This document shows positions 45,522 through 55,322 of a stretch of DNA of 64,000 bases, piece after piece. Below the pieces are notes generated by a model. The model made no database searches and had not been told where the DNA came from. It saw only the letters and a list, made by a program, of their open reading frames with translations. This stretch comes from Gelidibacter mesophilus DSM 14095. GTDB taxonomy: Bacteria > Bacteroidota > Bacteroidia > Flavobacteriales > Flavobacteriaceae. The stretch is from the NCBI RefSeq assembly GCF_000423005.1, contig NZ_AUHD01000004.1, forward strand, positions 372,001 through 436,000. Direction: 5' to 3'. Both the position numbers and the translations under genes were made by a program. Position 1 is the stretch's first letter. Each line of letters opens with the position of its first letter.

Positions 45522-47429
45522 TTAAAGCCTTTGGTCTATAATATCTTTCACCACTTCTGGATTTAACAATGTACTTGTATCTCCTAGATTTGACATATCA
45601 TTTTCTGCGATTTTTCGTAGTATACGTCGCATAATCTTGCCGCTTCTTGTTTTTGGCAAAGCTTCCGTAAATTGTATTTTATCGAGTTTGGCAATCGGTC
45701 CAATACGTTCGGAAATCAACTGATTGATTTCCTTACGCAAATTCTCATGAACCCTGCTCTCACCAGTTTCTTTCAAAGTTACGTAACCATATAGAGCGTT
45801 TCCTTTAATATCATGCGGAAATCCTACAATAGCACTTTCAGATACTGCCGGATGTTCGTTAATCGCATCTTCCAATGGCCCCGTTCCAAGATTATGTCCG
45901 GATACAATCACGACATCATCCACCCGTCCGGTGATTCTATAATACCCAACTTCATCCCTTAAAGCACCATCCCCCGTAAAATACATATTTTCATAGGTCG
46001 AGAAATAAGTTTCTTTATAACGCTGATGATTGTTCCAGATGGTACGCGCCATTCCTGGCCAAGGGAATTTAATACACAAACGTCCTTCCACTTGGTTGCC
46101 CTTTAATTCTTCACCATTTTCATTTACAATAGCAGGTTGCACGCCTAAAAACGGCAACGTAGCGTAAGTTGGTTTTGTTGGGGTTACGTAAGGTAGTGGT
46201 GAAATCATGATGCCGCCAGTTTCAGTTTGCCACCACGTATCAACAATAGGGTTTTTACCTTTTCCAATAATATCATTGTACCAGTGCCATGCTTCTTCAT
46301 TAATTGGCTCACCCACAGATCCCAAAACTTTTATAGACGAGAGATCAACGTTTTCAACAAAGGAAAGATTTTGTTTCGCCAAAGCACGGATGGCTGTTGG
46401 TGCCGTATAAAATTGATTTATTTTATGTTTTTCAATAATTTTCCAAAATCTTCCAAAATCCGGATATTGAGGGACACCTTCAAACATTACCGTAGTCGCA
46501 CCATTAGCCAAGGGTCCGTAAACAATATAGCTATGACCCGTAATCCAGCCAATATCTGCGGTACACCAATACACATCATTTTCTTTGTATTGAAAAACGT
46601 TCTTAAAGGTATAGGCGGTGTAAACCATATATCCGGCCGTGGTATGAACCATACCTTTTGGCTTTCCTGTAGATCCTGAAGTGTATAATATAAATAGTGG
46701 ATCTTCGGCATCCATGAGTTCTGCTTTACAATCTGACGATGCCTTATCCATTAAGGGCTGTAACCATACATCACGCTTTTCAACCATTGTCACATCGGCA
46801 TTGGTACGCTTTACCACCAACACTTTATCAACAAGTTCACAATCTTGGAGCGCTTCATCTACAATACCTTTTAAATCAATACTTTTATTACCTCTAAAAG
46901 AACCATCTGCGGTAATTACCATTTTACAATCGCTATCAATAATCCTTGTGGATACGGCCTTAGCTGAAAAACCAGCAAAAACAACATTATGGATCGCACC
47001 AATACGCGCACAGGCCATTAAGGTTATGGCCAGTTCTGGAATCATAGGTAGATATACACAAACACGATCTCCTTTTTTTATACCCTGATCTTTCAGTACG
47101 TTGGCCATTTTACAAACGCGCTCATGAAGCTGGGTATAAGTGATGTGTTGAGCTTCTTCCGCTGGGTCATTTGGCTCAAAAATAATGGCCGTCTTGTCGC
47201 CTCGATTGATCAAATGCCTGTCAAGGCAATTTTCTGTAATATTGAGTTTTGCACCTTCAAACCATTTAATCTGTGGTGTACTAAAATCCCAACTGAGCAC
47301 ATTATTCCATTTTTTACGCCATAAAAAATGCTCTTCTGCTATTTCCTCCCAAAAATTTTCAGGCTCACGAATTGACTTTCTATAAACTTGGTAATATTCT
47401 TCAAGGTTTTTAATACTGTAATTACTCAT
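45522..47429 (-). CDS. acs: Acetate--CoA ligase (acetyl-CoA synthetase)
   Basis: The 635-residue enzyme has the ANL-family motifs in order: ILYTSGSTGKPKGMVHT (A3 core), DTWWQTETGG (A5), YFTGDGALRD and ITGRVDDVVIVSGHNLG (A7/A8) and the C-terminal PKTRSGKIMRR with catalytic Lys598, the usual lysine for acetylation control. It makes acetyl-CoA from acetate and ATP. Length is typical. It is the first gene of a unit with a sensor kinase (7 bases downstream) and an NtrC-type regulator, an uncommon fusion of metabolic and regulatory genes. Confidence 0.96.
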   Translation of the reverse strand: MSNYSIKNLEEYYQVYRKSIREPENFWEEIAEEHFLWRKKWNNVLSWDFSTPQIKWFEGAKLNITENCLDRHLINRGDKTAIIFEPNDPAEEAQHITYTQLHERVCKMANVLKDQGIKKGDRVCVYLPMIPELAITLMACARIGAIHNVVFAGFSAKAVSTRIIDSDCKMVITADGSFRGNKSIDLKGIVDEALQDCELVDKVLVVKRTNADVTMVEKRDVWLQPLMDKASSDCKAELMDAEDPLFILYTSGSTGKPKGMVHTTAGYMVYTAYTFKNVFQYKENDVYWCTADIGWITGHSYIVYGPLANGATTVMFEGVPQYPDFGRFWKIIEKHKINQFYTAPTAIRALAKQNLSFVENVDLSSIKVLGSVGEPINEEAWHWYNDIIGKGKNPIVDTWWQTETGGIMISPLPYVTPTKPTYATLPFLGVQPAIVNENGEELKGNQVEGRLCIKFPWPGMARTIWNNHQRYKETYFSTYENMYFTGDGALRDEVGYYRITGRVDDVVIVSGHNLGTGPLEDAINEHPAVSESAIVGFPHDIKGNALYGYVTLKETGESRVHENLRKEINQLISERIGPIAKLDKIQFTEALPKTRSGKIMRRILRKIAENDMSNLGDTSTLLNPEVVKDIIDQRL

Positions 47430-47584
47430 AATGTATGTGGTCTTTTTTGTGGAATTGATCAGTTATTTTCTAGGCTCGCTAAATAAGTTAACCTACAGTT
47501 CATTTTCAAAAATATCAATAAATTTTAATAGTTGCTAAATATTTCACCCTACTATTTGGGCGCTCAATTTCTTTTACATTCATT

Positions 47585-48955
47585 TCACAGATGCATTCTC
47601 TGTGCATAAGCTTTAATTTCTTTGATTACTTTAGGCGCCAATATAATTGTCGCCGTCATTGTTGGAATGGCCATCAAGGCAAAAGTTCCATCAATAAGAT
47701 TAAGCATCATGCTTAAAGGGGTTAAGGCTCCTAGTAAAATACTGGCGATATAAAAATAATTATAGTAGTGTTTGTTATGGGCACCGAATAAAAACGACAT
47801 GCATTTTGAGCCATAATAAGAATAGGTAAATAATGACGAAATACTAAAGGTGGAAATACAGATCAATAACAAATAATTTCCATAAACAGGAATAGCATCA
47901 TTAAAGGCTGCGGCCGTCAAACTCACACCGTTGGCTTCACTTGTTTGCCACACACCCGTTACCAAAATGGCAAGAGCTGTTAACGTACATACGACCAGCG
48001 TATCAATGGCTGGCCCTAGCATAGCTACCAATCCTTCTCTAACTGGCTCATTTGTTTTTGAAGCACCATGCGCCATTGGAGCGGTACCTATTCCCGCTTC
48101 ATTTGAAAATGCGCCTCTTCTCACTCCCAACAAGATCAATCCACCTACAACACCTCCCAAAAATGAATCTCCTTTAAAATTATTGGCCGCAAAGGCATCC
48201 GTAAACATTAACGATAAATATTTCGGCACCTCCTCAATATAAACACCAAGAATAATTAACACCAGCACAAAATAGAGCAACACCATGGATGGCACTAATT
48301 TTTCCGCCGTTTTACTAATTCTGTCCAGACCCCCTAATATTACCACTGCTGTAATGGCAACCAATATGAGCCCAATTATAAAATTGGAGGTATCTGTCAC
48401 AACCACTCCATTTGGTTCCAATAAAATAAAATTTATCGCTTGTTTTAATTGGTTGACATTAAAAACTGGCAAAGCCCCTACCAAGCCGCAAATACTGAAA
48501 AACACAGCCAATGGTTTCCAAGATTTTCCCAAACCTTCCATGATAAAATACATAGGACCACCTTGAACATCCCCATTACTGTCTTTTCCTCTAAACATAA
48601 TGGCCAGAGCACAGGTGAAAAACTTCGTAGACATCCCAATTATGGCACTGATCCACATCCAAAACATAGCTCCAGGACCGCCAATATGGATTGCAACGGC
48701 TACACCGGCAATATTACCCATCCCTATTGTAGAAGCCAAAGCGGTGGAAAGGGCCTGAAAATGAGTGATTTCACCAATAGCATTAGGGTCATCGTACTTC
48801 CCTCTCAATACATTTATGGCATGAAAAAAATATCGGAAAGGTAAAAATCTTGAGCGTACCAAGAGGTATAAACCACCTCCTATTAAAATGATCAATAACG
48901 GCAAACCCCAAGCGTAGTCAGCAAACGATTGAAAAAGCGAATCTAATGTCTTCAT
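47585..48955 (-). CDS. Sodium:alanine symporter family (AGCS) transporter
   Basis: The 456-residue membrane protein has about ten to eleven membrane segments and the AGCS landmarks: FADYAWGLPLLIILIGGGLYLLVRSRFLPFRYF across the first segments, STIGMGNIAGVAVAIHIGGPGAMFWMW, GVRRGAFSNEAGIGTAPMAHGA and YYGSKCMSFLFG. It imports alanine or glycine with sodium. It lies 155 bases upstream of acs on the same strand but separately; co-regulation is possible but unproven. Confidence 0.92.
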   Translation of the reverse strand: MKTLDSLFQSFADYAWGLPLLIILIGGGLYLLVRSRFLPFRYFFHAINVLRGKYDDPNAIGEITHFQALSTALASTIGMGNIAGVAVAIHIGGPGAMFWMWISAIIGMSTKFFTCALAIMFRGKDSNGDVQGGPMYFIMEGLGKSWKPLAVFFSICGLVGALPVFNVNQLKQAINFILLEPNGVVVTDTSNFIIGLILVAITAVVILGGLDRISKTAEKLVPSMVLLYFVLVLIILGVYIEEVPKYLSLMFTDAFAANNFKGDSFLGGVVGGLILLGVRRGAFSNEAGIGTAPMAHGASKTNEPVREGLVAMLGPAIDTLVVCTLTALAILVTGVWQTSEANGVSLTAAAFNDAIPVYGNYLLLICISTFSISSLFTYSYYGSKCMSFLFGAHNKHYYNYFYIASILLGALTPLSMMLNLIDGTFALMAIPTMTATIILAPKVIKEIKAYAQRMHL

Positions 48956-49098
48956 GTTTTGGTTTTGATTAGCGATTTTAAAGATATAGTTTTCGATTTA
49001 AAAAGCTCAAGAATGTGCTCTAAAAAATAAGGATTAGACTTAAAAGTTATTAATTTTGAATTTTAACATTATATTTACATTTACTAGCCAAAACCTCA

Positions 49099-50223
49099 TT
49101 GAAAGCAAACCGACTTTATTTTATTGATGCCGTTAGGGCATTTGCTATTTTGATGATGTTGCAAGGTCATTTTGTGGATACGCTTTTGAATCCTATTTAC
49201 CGTGACGATTCCTATCCAGCTTATACGGTATGGTCTTATTTTAGAGGAATTACTGCACCAACTTTTTTCACTATTTCAGGTTTAGTTTTTCTTTATTTAC
49301 TGTTAAAGGCACATGCTAAAGGAAGTGACAAGCAGCGCTTGCGAAAAGGGGCCACCCGGGGTGCTATGTTAATTGTTATTGGTTATGCCCTTCGGATTCC
49401 TTTTTTCTCATGGTTAAAAGGAAGTTTTGATACTTATTTTTTGGTCATAGATGTCCTGCAGTGTATTGGACTCTCCCTATTATTATTGATTGGTCTATAT
49501 TTGCTTTGCAGAAGAAACAGCTATGTACTGTCAGTTGTTTTACTGAGCATTGGCTGTCTTATTTTTATAACTGAACCTTTATATCGGGACCTGACCTTAG
49601 AAAATGTGCCTCTGGTTTTTTCCAATTACCTGAGCAAAGCCAATGGCTCTGTTTTTACGATGTTGCCTTGGTTTGGCTATGTAGCGTTTGGCGGGTTTTT
49701 CGCCACGCTGTTTTATAGAAATTCGCAAAAAAAGTATTTTAAGCAGATTACCGTAACCGCTTTTTTTGTTTTAGGAAGTCTCCTACTTTTTTATTCCACT
49801 GTCATATTACAAAAACTATTTGATTTTACAAATATTGAATTATTTGAACGTTCCGCAAACTACAATTATCTCTTTTTAAGATTAGGAAACGTGCTCTTGT
49901 ATTTTGCTTTTTTCTATATGCTGGAACGCTTTATGAAGCAATCTATAGTAACGCGAATAGGAGAATCTACTTTAAATATTTACATCGTACACTTTATTAT
50001 TATCTACGGAAGTTTTACAGGTATTGGCTTAAAGCATTTTTATTATAAATCTCTGGAACCTTGGGAAGCTGTTTTTGGTGCTTTGGCTTTTATTGTAGTG
50101 GTATGCCTCATTGTGTTCCATATTGGAAAAACAAATGCCTTTATATATAAGTATCTAACTAAAGCATTTCATTTGATAAAAAAACCAAAGGCTCCTGCAA
50201 ATGAAACTAATGAGAGTGATTAA
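49099..50223 (+). CDS. HGSNAT-like (DUF1624/DUF5009) membrane acyltransferase
   Basis: The 374-residue protein has about ten membrane segments and starts [26 protein letters not shown], the family motif of heparan-alpha-glucosaminide N-acetyltransferase-like proteins with the active histidine after MLQG. These proteins move acetyl groups across the membrane onto sugars. The TTG at 49099 is the start: the first ATG inside would remove part of the first membrane segment. It converges with purC (overlap of 4 bases at the stops). Confidence 0.85.
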   Translation: MKANRLYFIDAVRAFAILMMLQGHFVDTLLNPIYRDDSYPAYTVWSYFRGITAPTFFTISGLVFLYLLLKAHAKGSDKQRLRKGATRGAMLIVIGYALRIPFFSWLKGSFDTYFLVIDVLQCIGLSLLLLIGLYLLCRRNSYVLSVVLLSIGCLIFITEPLYRDLTLENVPLVFSNYLSKANGSVFTMLPWFGYVAFGGFFATLFYRNSQKKYFKQITVTAFFVLGSLLLFYSTVILQKLFDFTNIELFERSANYNYLFLRLGNVLLYFAFFYMLERFMKQSIVTRIGESTLNIYIVHFIIIYGSFTGIGLKHFYYKSLEPWEAVFGALAFIVVVCLIVFHIGKTNAFIYKYLTKAFHLIKKPKAPANETNESD

Positions 50224-51173
50224 ATTCGCGCCTCTAAAAAGCGTTCCACATTATTTTTAATGCGTTGTTGAATTTGGCTGACATCCGCTTTAACAAAAGG
50301 CTCTCCCATAATATTCTCATAAAGTTCTATATAGCGATCAGAAACCGTTTTAATATAATCATCACTCATGTCAGGCACCACTTGTCCTTCCTGTCCCTGA
50401 AATCCGTTAGAAATCAACCATTGGCGTACAAATTCCTTTGACAGTTGTTTTTGTGACTCCCCATTGTCCTGGCGGTCTTGATAACCTTTGGCATAAAAAT
50501 AACGTGAAGAATCTGGCGTATGGATTTCATCAATCAATACTATTTTTCCGTCCTTTGTTTTCCCAAACTCATATTTTGTATCCACCAAAATAAGACCTCT
50601 ACTGGCTGCAATTTCTGAGCCCCTTTGAAAAAGTTTCCTAGTATAATCTTCTAAAACCAAATAATCCGCTTCATTTACAATACTACGTTTTAAAATCTCC
50701 TCTCTAGAGATATCCTCGTCATGGTCCCCCATCTCTGCTTTTGTTGCAGGGGTAATAATAGGATCAGGAAATTTATCATTTTCTTTCATTCCTTCAGGAA
50801 GTGTTACGCCACACAACATTCGTTTCCCCAATTTATATTCTCGGGCGGCATGACCCGCCATATACCCACGAATCACCATTTCAACCTTAAAAGGTTCACA
50901 TAGATGTCCTACGGCCACATTAGGATCTGGTGTTGCAATGAGCCAATTAGGAACTAAATCTTGGGTCTGTGCCATGAAGTTAGTTGCAATTTGATTGAGG
51001 ATTTGTCCTTTATAAGGAATTCCCTTAGGCATCACAACATCAAAAGCACTCAGTCGGTCCGTTGCAATCATGACCAATAGCTCGTCATTTATATTATAAA
51101 CCTCCCTTACCTTACCTTTATAAAAACTTTTCTGGTTTGGAAAATTGAAATTAGTAGTTGTAATGGTATTCAT
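50220..51173 (-). CDS. purC: Phosphoribosylaminoimidazole-succinocarboxamide synthase
   Basis: The 317-residue enzyme shows SAICAR synthetase motifs: [59 protein letters not shown]-like [25 protein letters not shown] and [13 protein letters not shown]. It is the longer (about 300-residue) form found in Bacteroidota and eukaryote-type families. It joins aspartate to CAIR in purine synthesis. The promoter is exact (51205-51237). Confidence 0.95.
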   Translation of the reverse strand: MNTITTTNFNFPNQKSFYKGKVREVYNINDELLVMIATDRLSAFDVVMPKGIPYKGQILNQIATNFMAQTQDLVPNWLIATPDPNVAVGHLCEPFKVEMVIRGYMAGHAAREYKLGKRMLCGVTLPEGMKENDKFPDPIITPATKAEMGDHDEDISREEILKRSIVNEADYLVLEDYTRKLFQRGSEIAASRGLILVDTKYEFGKTKDGKIVLIDEIHTPDSSRYFYAKGYQDRQDNGESQKQLSKEFVRQWLISNGFQGQEGQVVPDMSDDYIKTVSDRYIELYENIMGEPFVKADVSQIQQRIKNNVERFLEARI

Positions 51174-51204
51174 GATCTTAGAGATTTAACAATTAATGAG
51201 ATTA

Positions 51205-51237
51205 CAAAAGTAAGGCTATTGGCAGAAAAATCACAAA
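51205..51237 (-). promoter_or_regulatory. Bacteroidota promoter of purC
   Basis: Minus strand reads TTTG (51237-51234), 21 bases, then TACTTTTG (51212-51205): an exact -33/-7 pair for the Bacteroidota housekeeping sigma factor, 32 bases before the purC ATG. Confidence 0.75.
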
Positions 51238-51266
51238 AAAAAAGAGCAGTAAAAACTGCTCTTTGT
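51238..51266 (-). terminator. Terminator of the beta-barrel gene at 51451-51987
   Basis: AAAGAGCAGT-AAAA-ACTGCTCTTT (51241-51264) is a perfect 10-bp stem; on the minus strand it ends in a long T-run (plus-strand A-run 51235-51243). It separates the upstream beta-barrel gene from purC and abuts the purC promoter. Confidence 0.8.
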
Positions 51267-51450
51267 AATCTTATTTTTTTGATGACCTATCGCTATTCAA
51301 GAGAAATAGCTATTTAATTTGAACACTTTATTTGGTTCGACGTAGAGTATCGGGGAATTAAAATCTTAATTCCCGTTCACAAGCGCGTTTATTTCAACTA
51401 TAACCTTTTAATACGTTGCATCCCAACTTCTAAAATTTGAGTTTCACTGA

Positions 51451-51987
51451 TTAAAATCTCAAATTGTAGGTTGCGCCAATTCCAAGCACCTGAATATCAA
51501 CATCGTTGTCAGCAAATGTATTTTGATAATAGGCAAAGAAATTCCAATCGCGATTGTGATAGCCTATTTGGGGGTTTACATAAAGACCACCGTCATTATC
51601 ATCAACATTGGTCAAAAAACCATAACCAAAGTCAACTCCAACAAACAGTCCTTTTGGTTTGAAATAATATCTCGCAAAAGCAGCCGCTGGAATAATTCCA
51701 AAGTCGTCCACTACATGATTGCCAATTATATGGTCAACATCACTCTTACCAAACATATGGCTATATCCTGTAGCCAATCCAATACCAAAATTAGGCGTCA
51801 CCAAATACTGGGCCTTCAAATCCAATCCTAGCGAAAACGTAGAGGCATCATCCATATCGCCCACCGGCAGTCCTGCATTCACACCAACTTTTAACCATGA
51901 ATTCTTTGAGGTCACATTAACCTCGTGATTTTGGGCAAATGTTGTCCCAACGATACATAATGTCAATAACAAAACAATCTTTTTCAT
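51451..51987 (-). CDS. Outer-membrane beta-barrel protein
   Basis: The 178-residue protein has a signal peptide (MKKIVLLLTLCIVGTTFAQ) and short barrel strands (SWLKVGVNAGLPVGD, FSLGLDLKAQYLV, FGIGLATGYSHMFG, AAFARYYFKPKGLFVGVDFGYGF, VNPQIGYHN, WNFFAYYQNTF) ending VLGIGATYNLRF. It belongs to the broad outer-membrane beta-barrel domain group, like the two genes at the left end of the window. The stop is followed 185 bases later by a terminator. Confidence 0.83.
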   Translation of the reverse strand: MKKIVLLLTLCIVGTTFAQNHEVNVTSKNSWLKVGVNAGLPVGDMDDASTFSLGLDLKAQYLVTPNFGIGLATGYSHMFGKSDVDHIIGNHVVDDFGIIPAAAFARYYFKPKGLFVGVDFGYGFLTNVDDNDGGLYVNPQIGYHNRDWNFFAYYQNTFADNDVDIQVLGIGATYNLRF

Positions 51988-52179
51988 TCTTTTAAATAGG
52001 TTTTAAATTAAGTAGATCTATTAGTCAAAATGTGTACCACTTCTAAGTTTTTGAGTGGTAATTTTTTGTTCTAAAACGCAATGGATTGACATTGAAATTA
52101 TTATTAGGAATGACACCACTGCATTGTTGACATGTCGCTCCTGACAAGTCAAAGCAACTTAAGATCTCTTTAAATTTTC

Positions 52180-53133
52180 CTATTCTCTAGTTTCAATTTC
52201 CTTGTAGGCTTCAATGATTTTTTTAACCAATTTATGACGGATGACATCTTTTTCATCCAAGAACACCATGCCAACGCCTTCTACATTTTTTAGGATTAAA
52301 ATCGCTTCTTTTAATCCAGACGTCGTACGACGTGGCAAATCAATCTGCCCAGGATCTCCAGTCAGTAAAAACTTAGCGTTTTTACCCATTCTGGTCAAGA
52401 ACATTTTCATTTGGTTATGGGTCGTATTTTGTCCTTCATCCAAAATAACAAAGGCATTATCTAATGTACGTCCGCGCATAAATGCCAATGGCGCAATTTG
52501 GATGGTTCCATTTTCAATAAATTGGGCTAATTTCTCAGCAGGAATCATATCCCTCAAGGCATCATATAAGGGTTGCATATAGGGGTCCAACTTCTCTTTT
52601 AGGTCACCCGGAAGAAAGCCTAAATTCTCACCAGCTTCAACGGCCGGTCGTGTTAGGATAATGCGTTTGACTTCTTTGTTTTTTAAAGCTTTTACGGCTA
52701 ATGCTACGCCTGTGTAAGTCTTGCCGGTCCCAGCCGGACCAATAGCAAAGACCATATCGTTCTGTCGCATACTTTCAACCAATTTCCGTTGGTTGACGGT
52801 CTGTGCTTTAATTATTTTACCTCCTACACCGTGGATAATGACTTCACTACTCTTTTCTGAAGTTGAATATTCTTCGCTGTCTACACTTGTCAACACCCTT
52901 TCAATAGAGTTTTCGTCAAGTTTATTGTATTTAGCAAAATGCGTCGTCAACATGGTCACCCGTTTATCAAATTCTTCCAACAAATCTTCATCGCCATAAG
53001 CTTTAATCTTATTTCCTCTAGCTACGATTTTTAATTTTGGAAAATATTTTTTAAGGAGCTCAATATTAGCATTTTGGTCTCCGAAAAACTCTTTTGGTGT
53101 AATTTCTTCTAATTCTATTATAAGTTCATTCAA
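52180..53133 (-). CDS. phoH: PhoH family ATPase
   Basis: The 317-residue protein has an N-terminal KH-like part (about 1-80) and a PhoH ATPase domain (about 105-315) with Walker A GPAGTGKT (132-139), RPAVEAGENLGFLPGDLKEKLDPYMQPLYDAL and Walker B FVILDEGQNTT, then FLLTGDPGQIDLP. PhoH is linked to RNA processing and late ribosome steps, often beside ybeY. It stands alone here. The length fits (about 320). Confidence 0.92.
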   Translation of the reverse strand: MNELIIELEEITPKEFFGDQNANIELLKKYFPKLKIVARGNKIKAYGDEDLLEEFDKRVTMLTTHFAKYNKLDENSIERVLTSVDSEEYSTSEKSSEVIIHGVGGKIIKAQTVNQRKLVESMRQNDMVFAIGPAGTGKTYTGVALAVKALKNKEVKRIILTRPAVEAGENLGFLPGDLKEKLDPYMQPLYDALRDMIPAEKLAQFIENGTIQIAPLAFMRGRTLDNAFVILDEGQNTTHNQMKMFLTRMGKNAKFLLTGDPGQIDLPRRTTSGLKEAILILKNVEGVGMVFLDEKDVIRHKLVKKIIEAYKEIETRE

Positions 53134-53345
53134 AAGCTACAGGATTTAATATATTAATCTCTTAAGTTTTACTAGTTTTGTGTGGGCAAAAAAACGAGCA
53201 TATTTTTCTCGTTCCCATACAAATCTAACTGAAATATTTTATAATAAGTTTTATCAAAACATTAATTATATAAATTCTTTTCAACAGATTAGAGAAAGCA
53301 AGGATACCGTAGAAATCAACTAAAAAAAAGAACAGAAAAAAGTAC

Positions 53346-54179
53346 ATGGCAATCATAACATTAACCACTGATTTTGGAGAAAAAGATCATTTTGTTGGCG
53401 CCATAAAAGGTGCAATTTATACAGAACTCGAAGATGTAAAGATTGTTGATATCTCTCACGCCATTTCACCTTTTAATGTTTCTGAAGCTGCTTATATTAT
53501 TCAAAACGCCTACGCGAGTTTTCCAAAAGGCTCAATCCATGTCATAGGAATTGACTCGGAATTAAATGCAGAAAACAAACATATTGCCGTAAAATTGGAC
53601 GATCATTATTTCATTTGTGCCAATAATGGGATAATGAGCATGATCTGCAATGAAATTGCACCCCAAAAAATTGTGGAAATCAATATCCATGACAAATTAG
53701 ATACTAATTTCCCTGTTTTAGATGTTTTTGTCAGAGTGGCCTGTCACATTGCCCGCGGAGGCACCTTAGAAGTTATTGGGAAAGTCATTACACATATTAA
53801 GCCCATAAAAAACTTGATTCCTTTTGTCAATGATGATCAATCCCAAATTATTGGCAGCATCATTTATATTGATAATTATGGCAATGTCATCACAAATATT
53901 CGCAAAAAATTCTTTGAACAAATCCAAAAAGGACGTTCATTTGAAATTTCAGCACGGAATTATAAGTTCAAGATTATTTATAAAAGATACAGTGATATCG
54001 TCAATTTTGAGATTCCAGAAGAACAACGTCAGGATGAAGGTCGAGGGTTAGTGGTCTTTAATTCCTCTAATTATTTAGAAATTGCCATTTATAAAAGTGA
54101 CCTTGCCACGGTTGGAAGTGCATCCAGTTTAATGGGATTACAAATGCGGGACACCGTTACGGTTAATTTTTTTAAATGA
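53346..54179 (+). CDS. SAM hydroxide adenosyltransferase (SAM hydrolase) family protein
   Basis: The 277-residue protein begins ITLTTDFGEKDHFVGAIKGAI, the SAM-binding start of this family, and continues VDISHAISPFNVSEAAYII, YFICANNGIMSMI and IDNYGNVITNI. Family members (the DUF62 group) hydrolyse S-adenosylmethionine to adenosine and methionine; fluorinase and chlorinase are relatives. The halide-binding insert loop typical of the halogenases was not recognised, so hydrolase is the better call. Confidence 0.9.
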   Translation: MAIITLTTDFGEKDHFVGAIKGAIYTELEDVKIVDISHAISPFNVSEAAYIIQNAYASFPKGSIHVIGIDSELNAENKHIAVKLDDHYFICANNGIMSMICNEIAPQKIVEINIHDKLDTNFPVLDVFVRVACHIARGGTLEVIGKVITHIKPIKNLIPFVNDDQSQIIGSIIYIDNYGNVITNIRKKFFEQIQKGRSFEISARNYKFKIIYKRYSDIVNFEIPEEQRQDEGRGLVVFNSSNYLEIAIYKSDLATVGSASSLMGLQMRDTVTVNFFK

Positions 54180-54180
54180 C

Positions 54181-54238
54181 GAAAGGGAAGTCTGATGACC
54201 GATGAACCATGACGGAAGACTGAAGATTGATGACTGCC
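54181..54238 (+). repeat. GA-rich degenerate repeat after the SAM hydrolase gene
   Basis: GAAGTCTGATGACCGATGAA and GAAGACTGAAGATTGATGAC units run just past the stop codon, the longest of the four stretches of this kind in the window. Confidence 0.5.
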
Positions 54239-54297
54239 TCCCCTTTTAGAGCTTTTGCGAACGTGGGAAAACTTAGAATTAGCTAAAAATAAAATAA

Positions 54298-54594
54298 ATG
54301 TTTGTAAGAATCGTAAAAATGAGTTTTGAACCTTCAAAAGTTGAAGATTTTCTAAGCTATTTTGAAACTAAAAAACAGTTGATCAGAAATTTTGAAGGCT
54401 GTGAGTTTTTAGAACTTTACCAAGACAAGACGAACACCAATATATTTTTCACTTATAGTTATTGGAGAGCAGCATCAGATTTGGAAAGTTATCGAAACTC
54501 TGCTCTTTTCAAGGAAGTTTGGGAAGTAACCAAGCAATCCTTTAACGACAAACCAGAAGCATGGAGTGTCGACAAATTGGTGTCACTTAAATAA
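54298..54594 (+). CDS. Small antibiotic biosynthesis monooxygenase (ABM)-like protein
   Basis: The 98-residue protein has the ferredoxin-like ABM layout: FVRIVKMSFEPSKVEDFLSYFE, NFEGCEFLELYQDKTNTNIFFTYSYW, and DLESYRNSALFKEVW. Such proteins are quinol monooxygenases or haem-binding proteins; many have no known substrate. It is upstream of gldF by 16 bases and in the same direction, so it may share the gldFG transcript. Confidence 0.83.
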   Translation: MFVRIVKMSFEPSKVEDFLSYFETKKQLIRNFEGCEFLELYQDKTNTNIFFTYSYWRAASDLESYRNSALFKEVWEVTKQSFNDKPEAWSVDKLVSLK

Positions 54595-54610
54595 TTTACA
54601 TTAGAGATCT

Positions 54611-55321
54611 ATGTTTGCAATACTTAAGAAAGAAATCAATTCCTTTTTTGCCTCACCCATTGGATATTTGGTGATTGCCTTGTTTTTAGTGCTCAACGGA
54701 CTTTTCATTTGGCTGTTTAAAGGGGATTTCAATATTTTGGAAAGTGGTTTTGCTGATATGACGCCCTTCTTTCTATTGGCGCCATGGATTCTTGTGTTTT
54801 TAGTGCCTGCGGTAACCATGCGAAGTTTCTCGGATGAAAAAAAACAAGGCACTTTGGAATTATTGGTGACCAAACCCATTTCGCATTTGCAAATTGTATT
54901 GGGCAAATATGTTGGCGCTTTGTTATTGATCGTCTTCACGCTGTTGCCAAGCTTACTTTATATTTTAGCTCTTGATGATCTTAAAATGGATACCAACATT
55001 CTGGATTTTGGAAGCATTGTTGGTTCTTATCTTGGATTGTTCTTTTTGGTAGCAGCATATACGGCTATCGGACTATTTGCCTCTACACTTTCTGACAATC
55101 AAATTGTAGCATTTATAGGAGCTGTTTTTATGTGCTTTTTCTTTTATTTTGGGTTTGAAGGCCTTTCAGGTTTAAGCTCTTTGCCGCTAGAGCAATTTGG
55201 AATGGAAGCGCATTACAACAGTATAAGTAGAGGCGTTTTAGACACTAGGGATTTATTATATTTTATAAGTATTTCAATTTTCTTTATTGCAATGACACAA
55301 TTCAACATTCAAAAAAAATAA
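54611..55321 (+). CDS. gldF: Gliding motility ABC transporter permease GldF
   Basis: The 236-residue permease starts MFAILKKEINSFFASPIGYLVIALFLVLNGLFIWLF and has about six membrane segments, ending FNIQKK. It contains the GldF signature stretch FADMTPFFLLAPWILVFLVPAVTMRSFSDEKKQGTLELLVTKPI, split here into two motifs. With GldA and GldG it forms an ABC transporter needed for gliding in Flavobacterium. GldG is two genes downstream, separated by a hypothetical gene; gldA is not in the window. Confidence 0.94.
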   Translation: MFAILKKEINSFFASPIGYLVIALFLVLNGLFIWLFKGDFNILESGFADMTPFFLLAPWILVFLVPAVTMRSFSDEKKQGTLELLVTKPISHLQIVLGKYVGALLLIVFTLLPSLLYILALDDLKMDTNILDFGSIVGSYLGLFFLVAAYTAIGLFASTLSDNQIVAFIGAVFMCFFFYFGFEGLSGLSSLPLEQFGMEAHYNSISRGVLDTRDLLYFISISIFFIAMTQFNIQKK

Positions 55322-55322
55322 T

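Noticed and set aside
46227-46679. 150-codon plus-strand frame within acs
   Set aside because: It lies wholly opposite acs, whose motifs are complete, so it is a shadow frame.
53346-54179. SAM-dependent halogenase
   Set aside because: The family includes chlorinase and fluorinase, but the halide-site loop was not recognised; SAM hydrolase is the common form.
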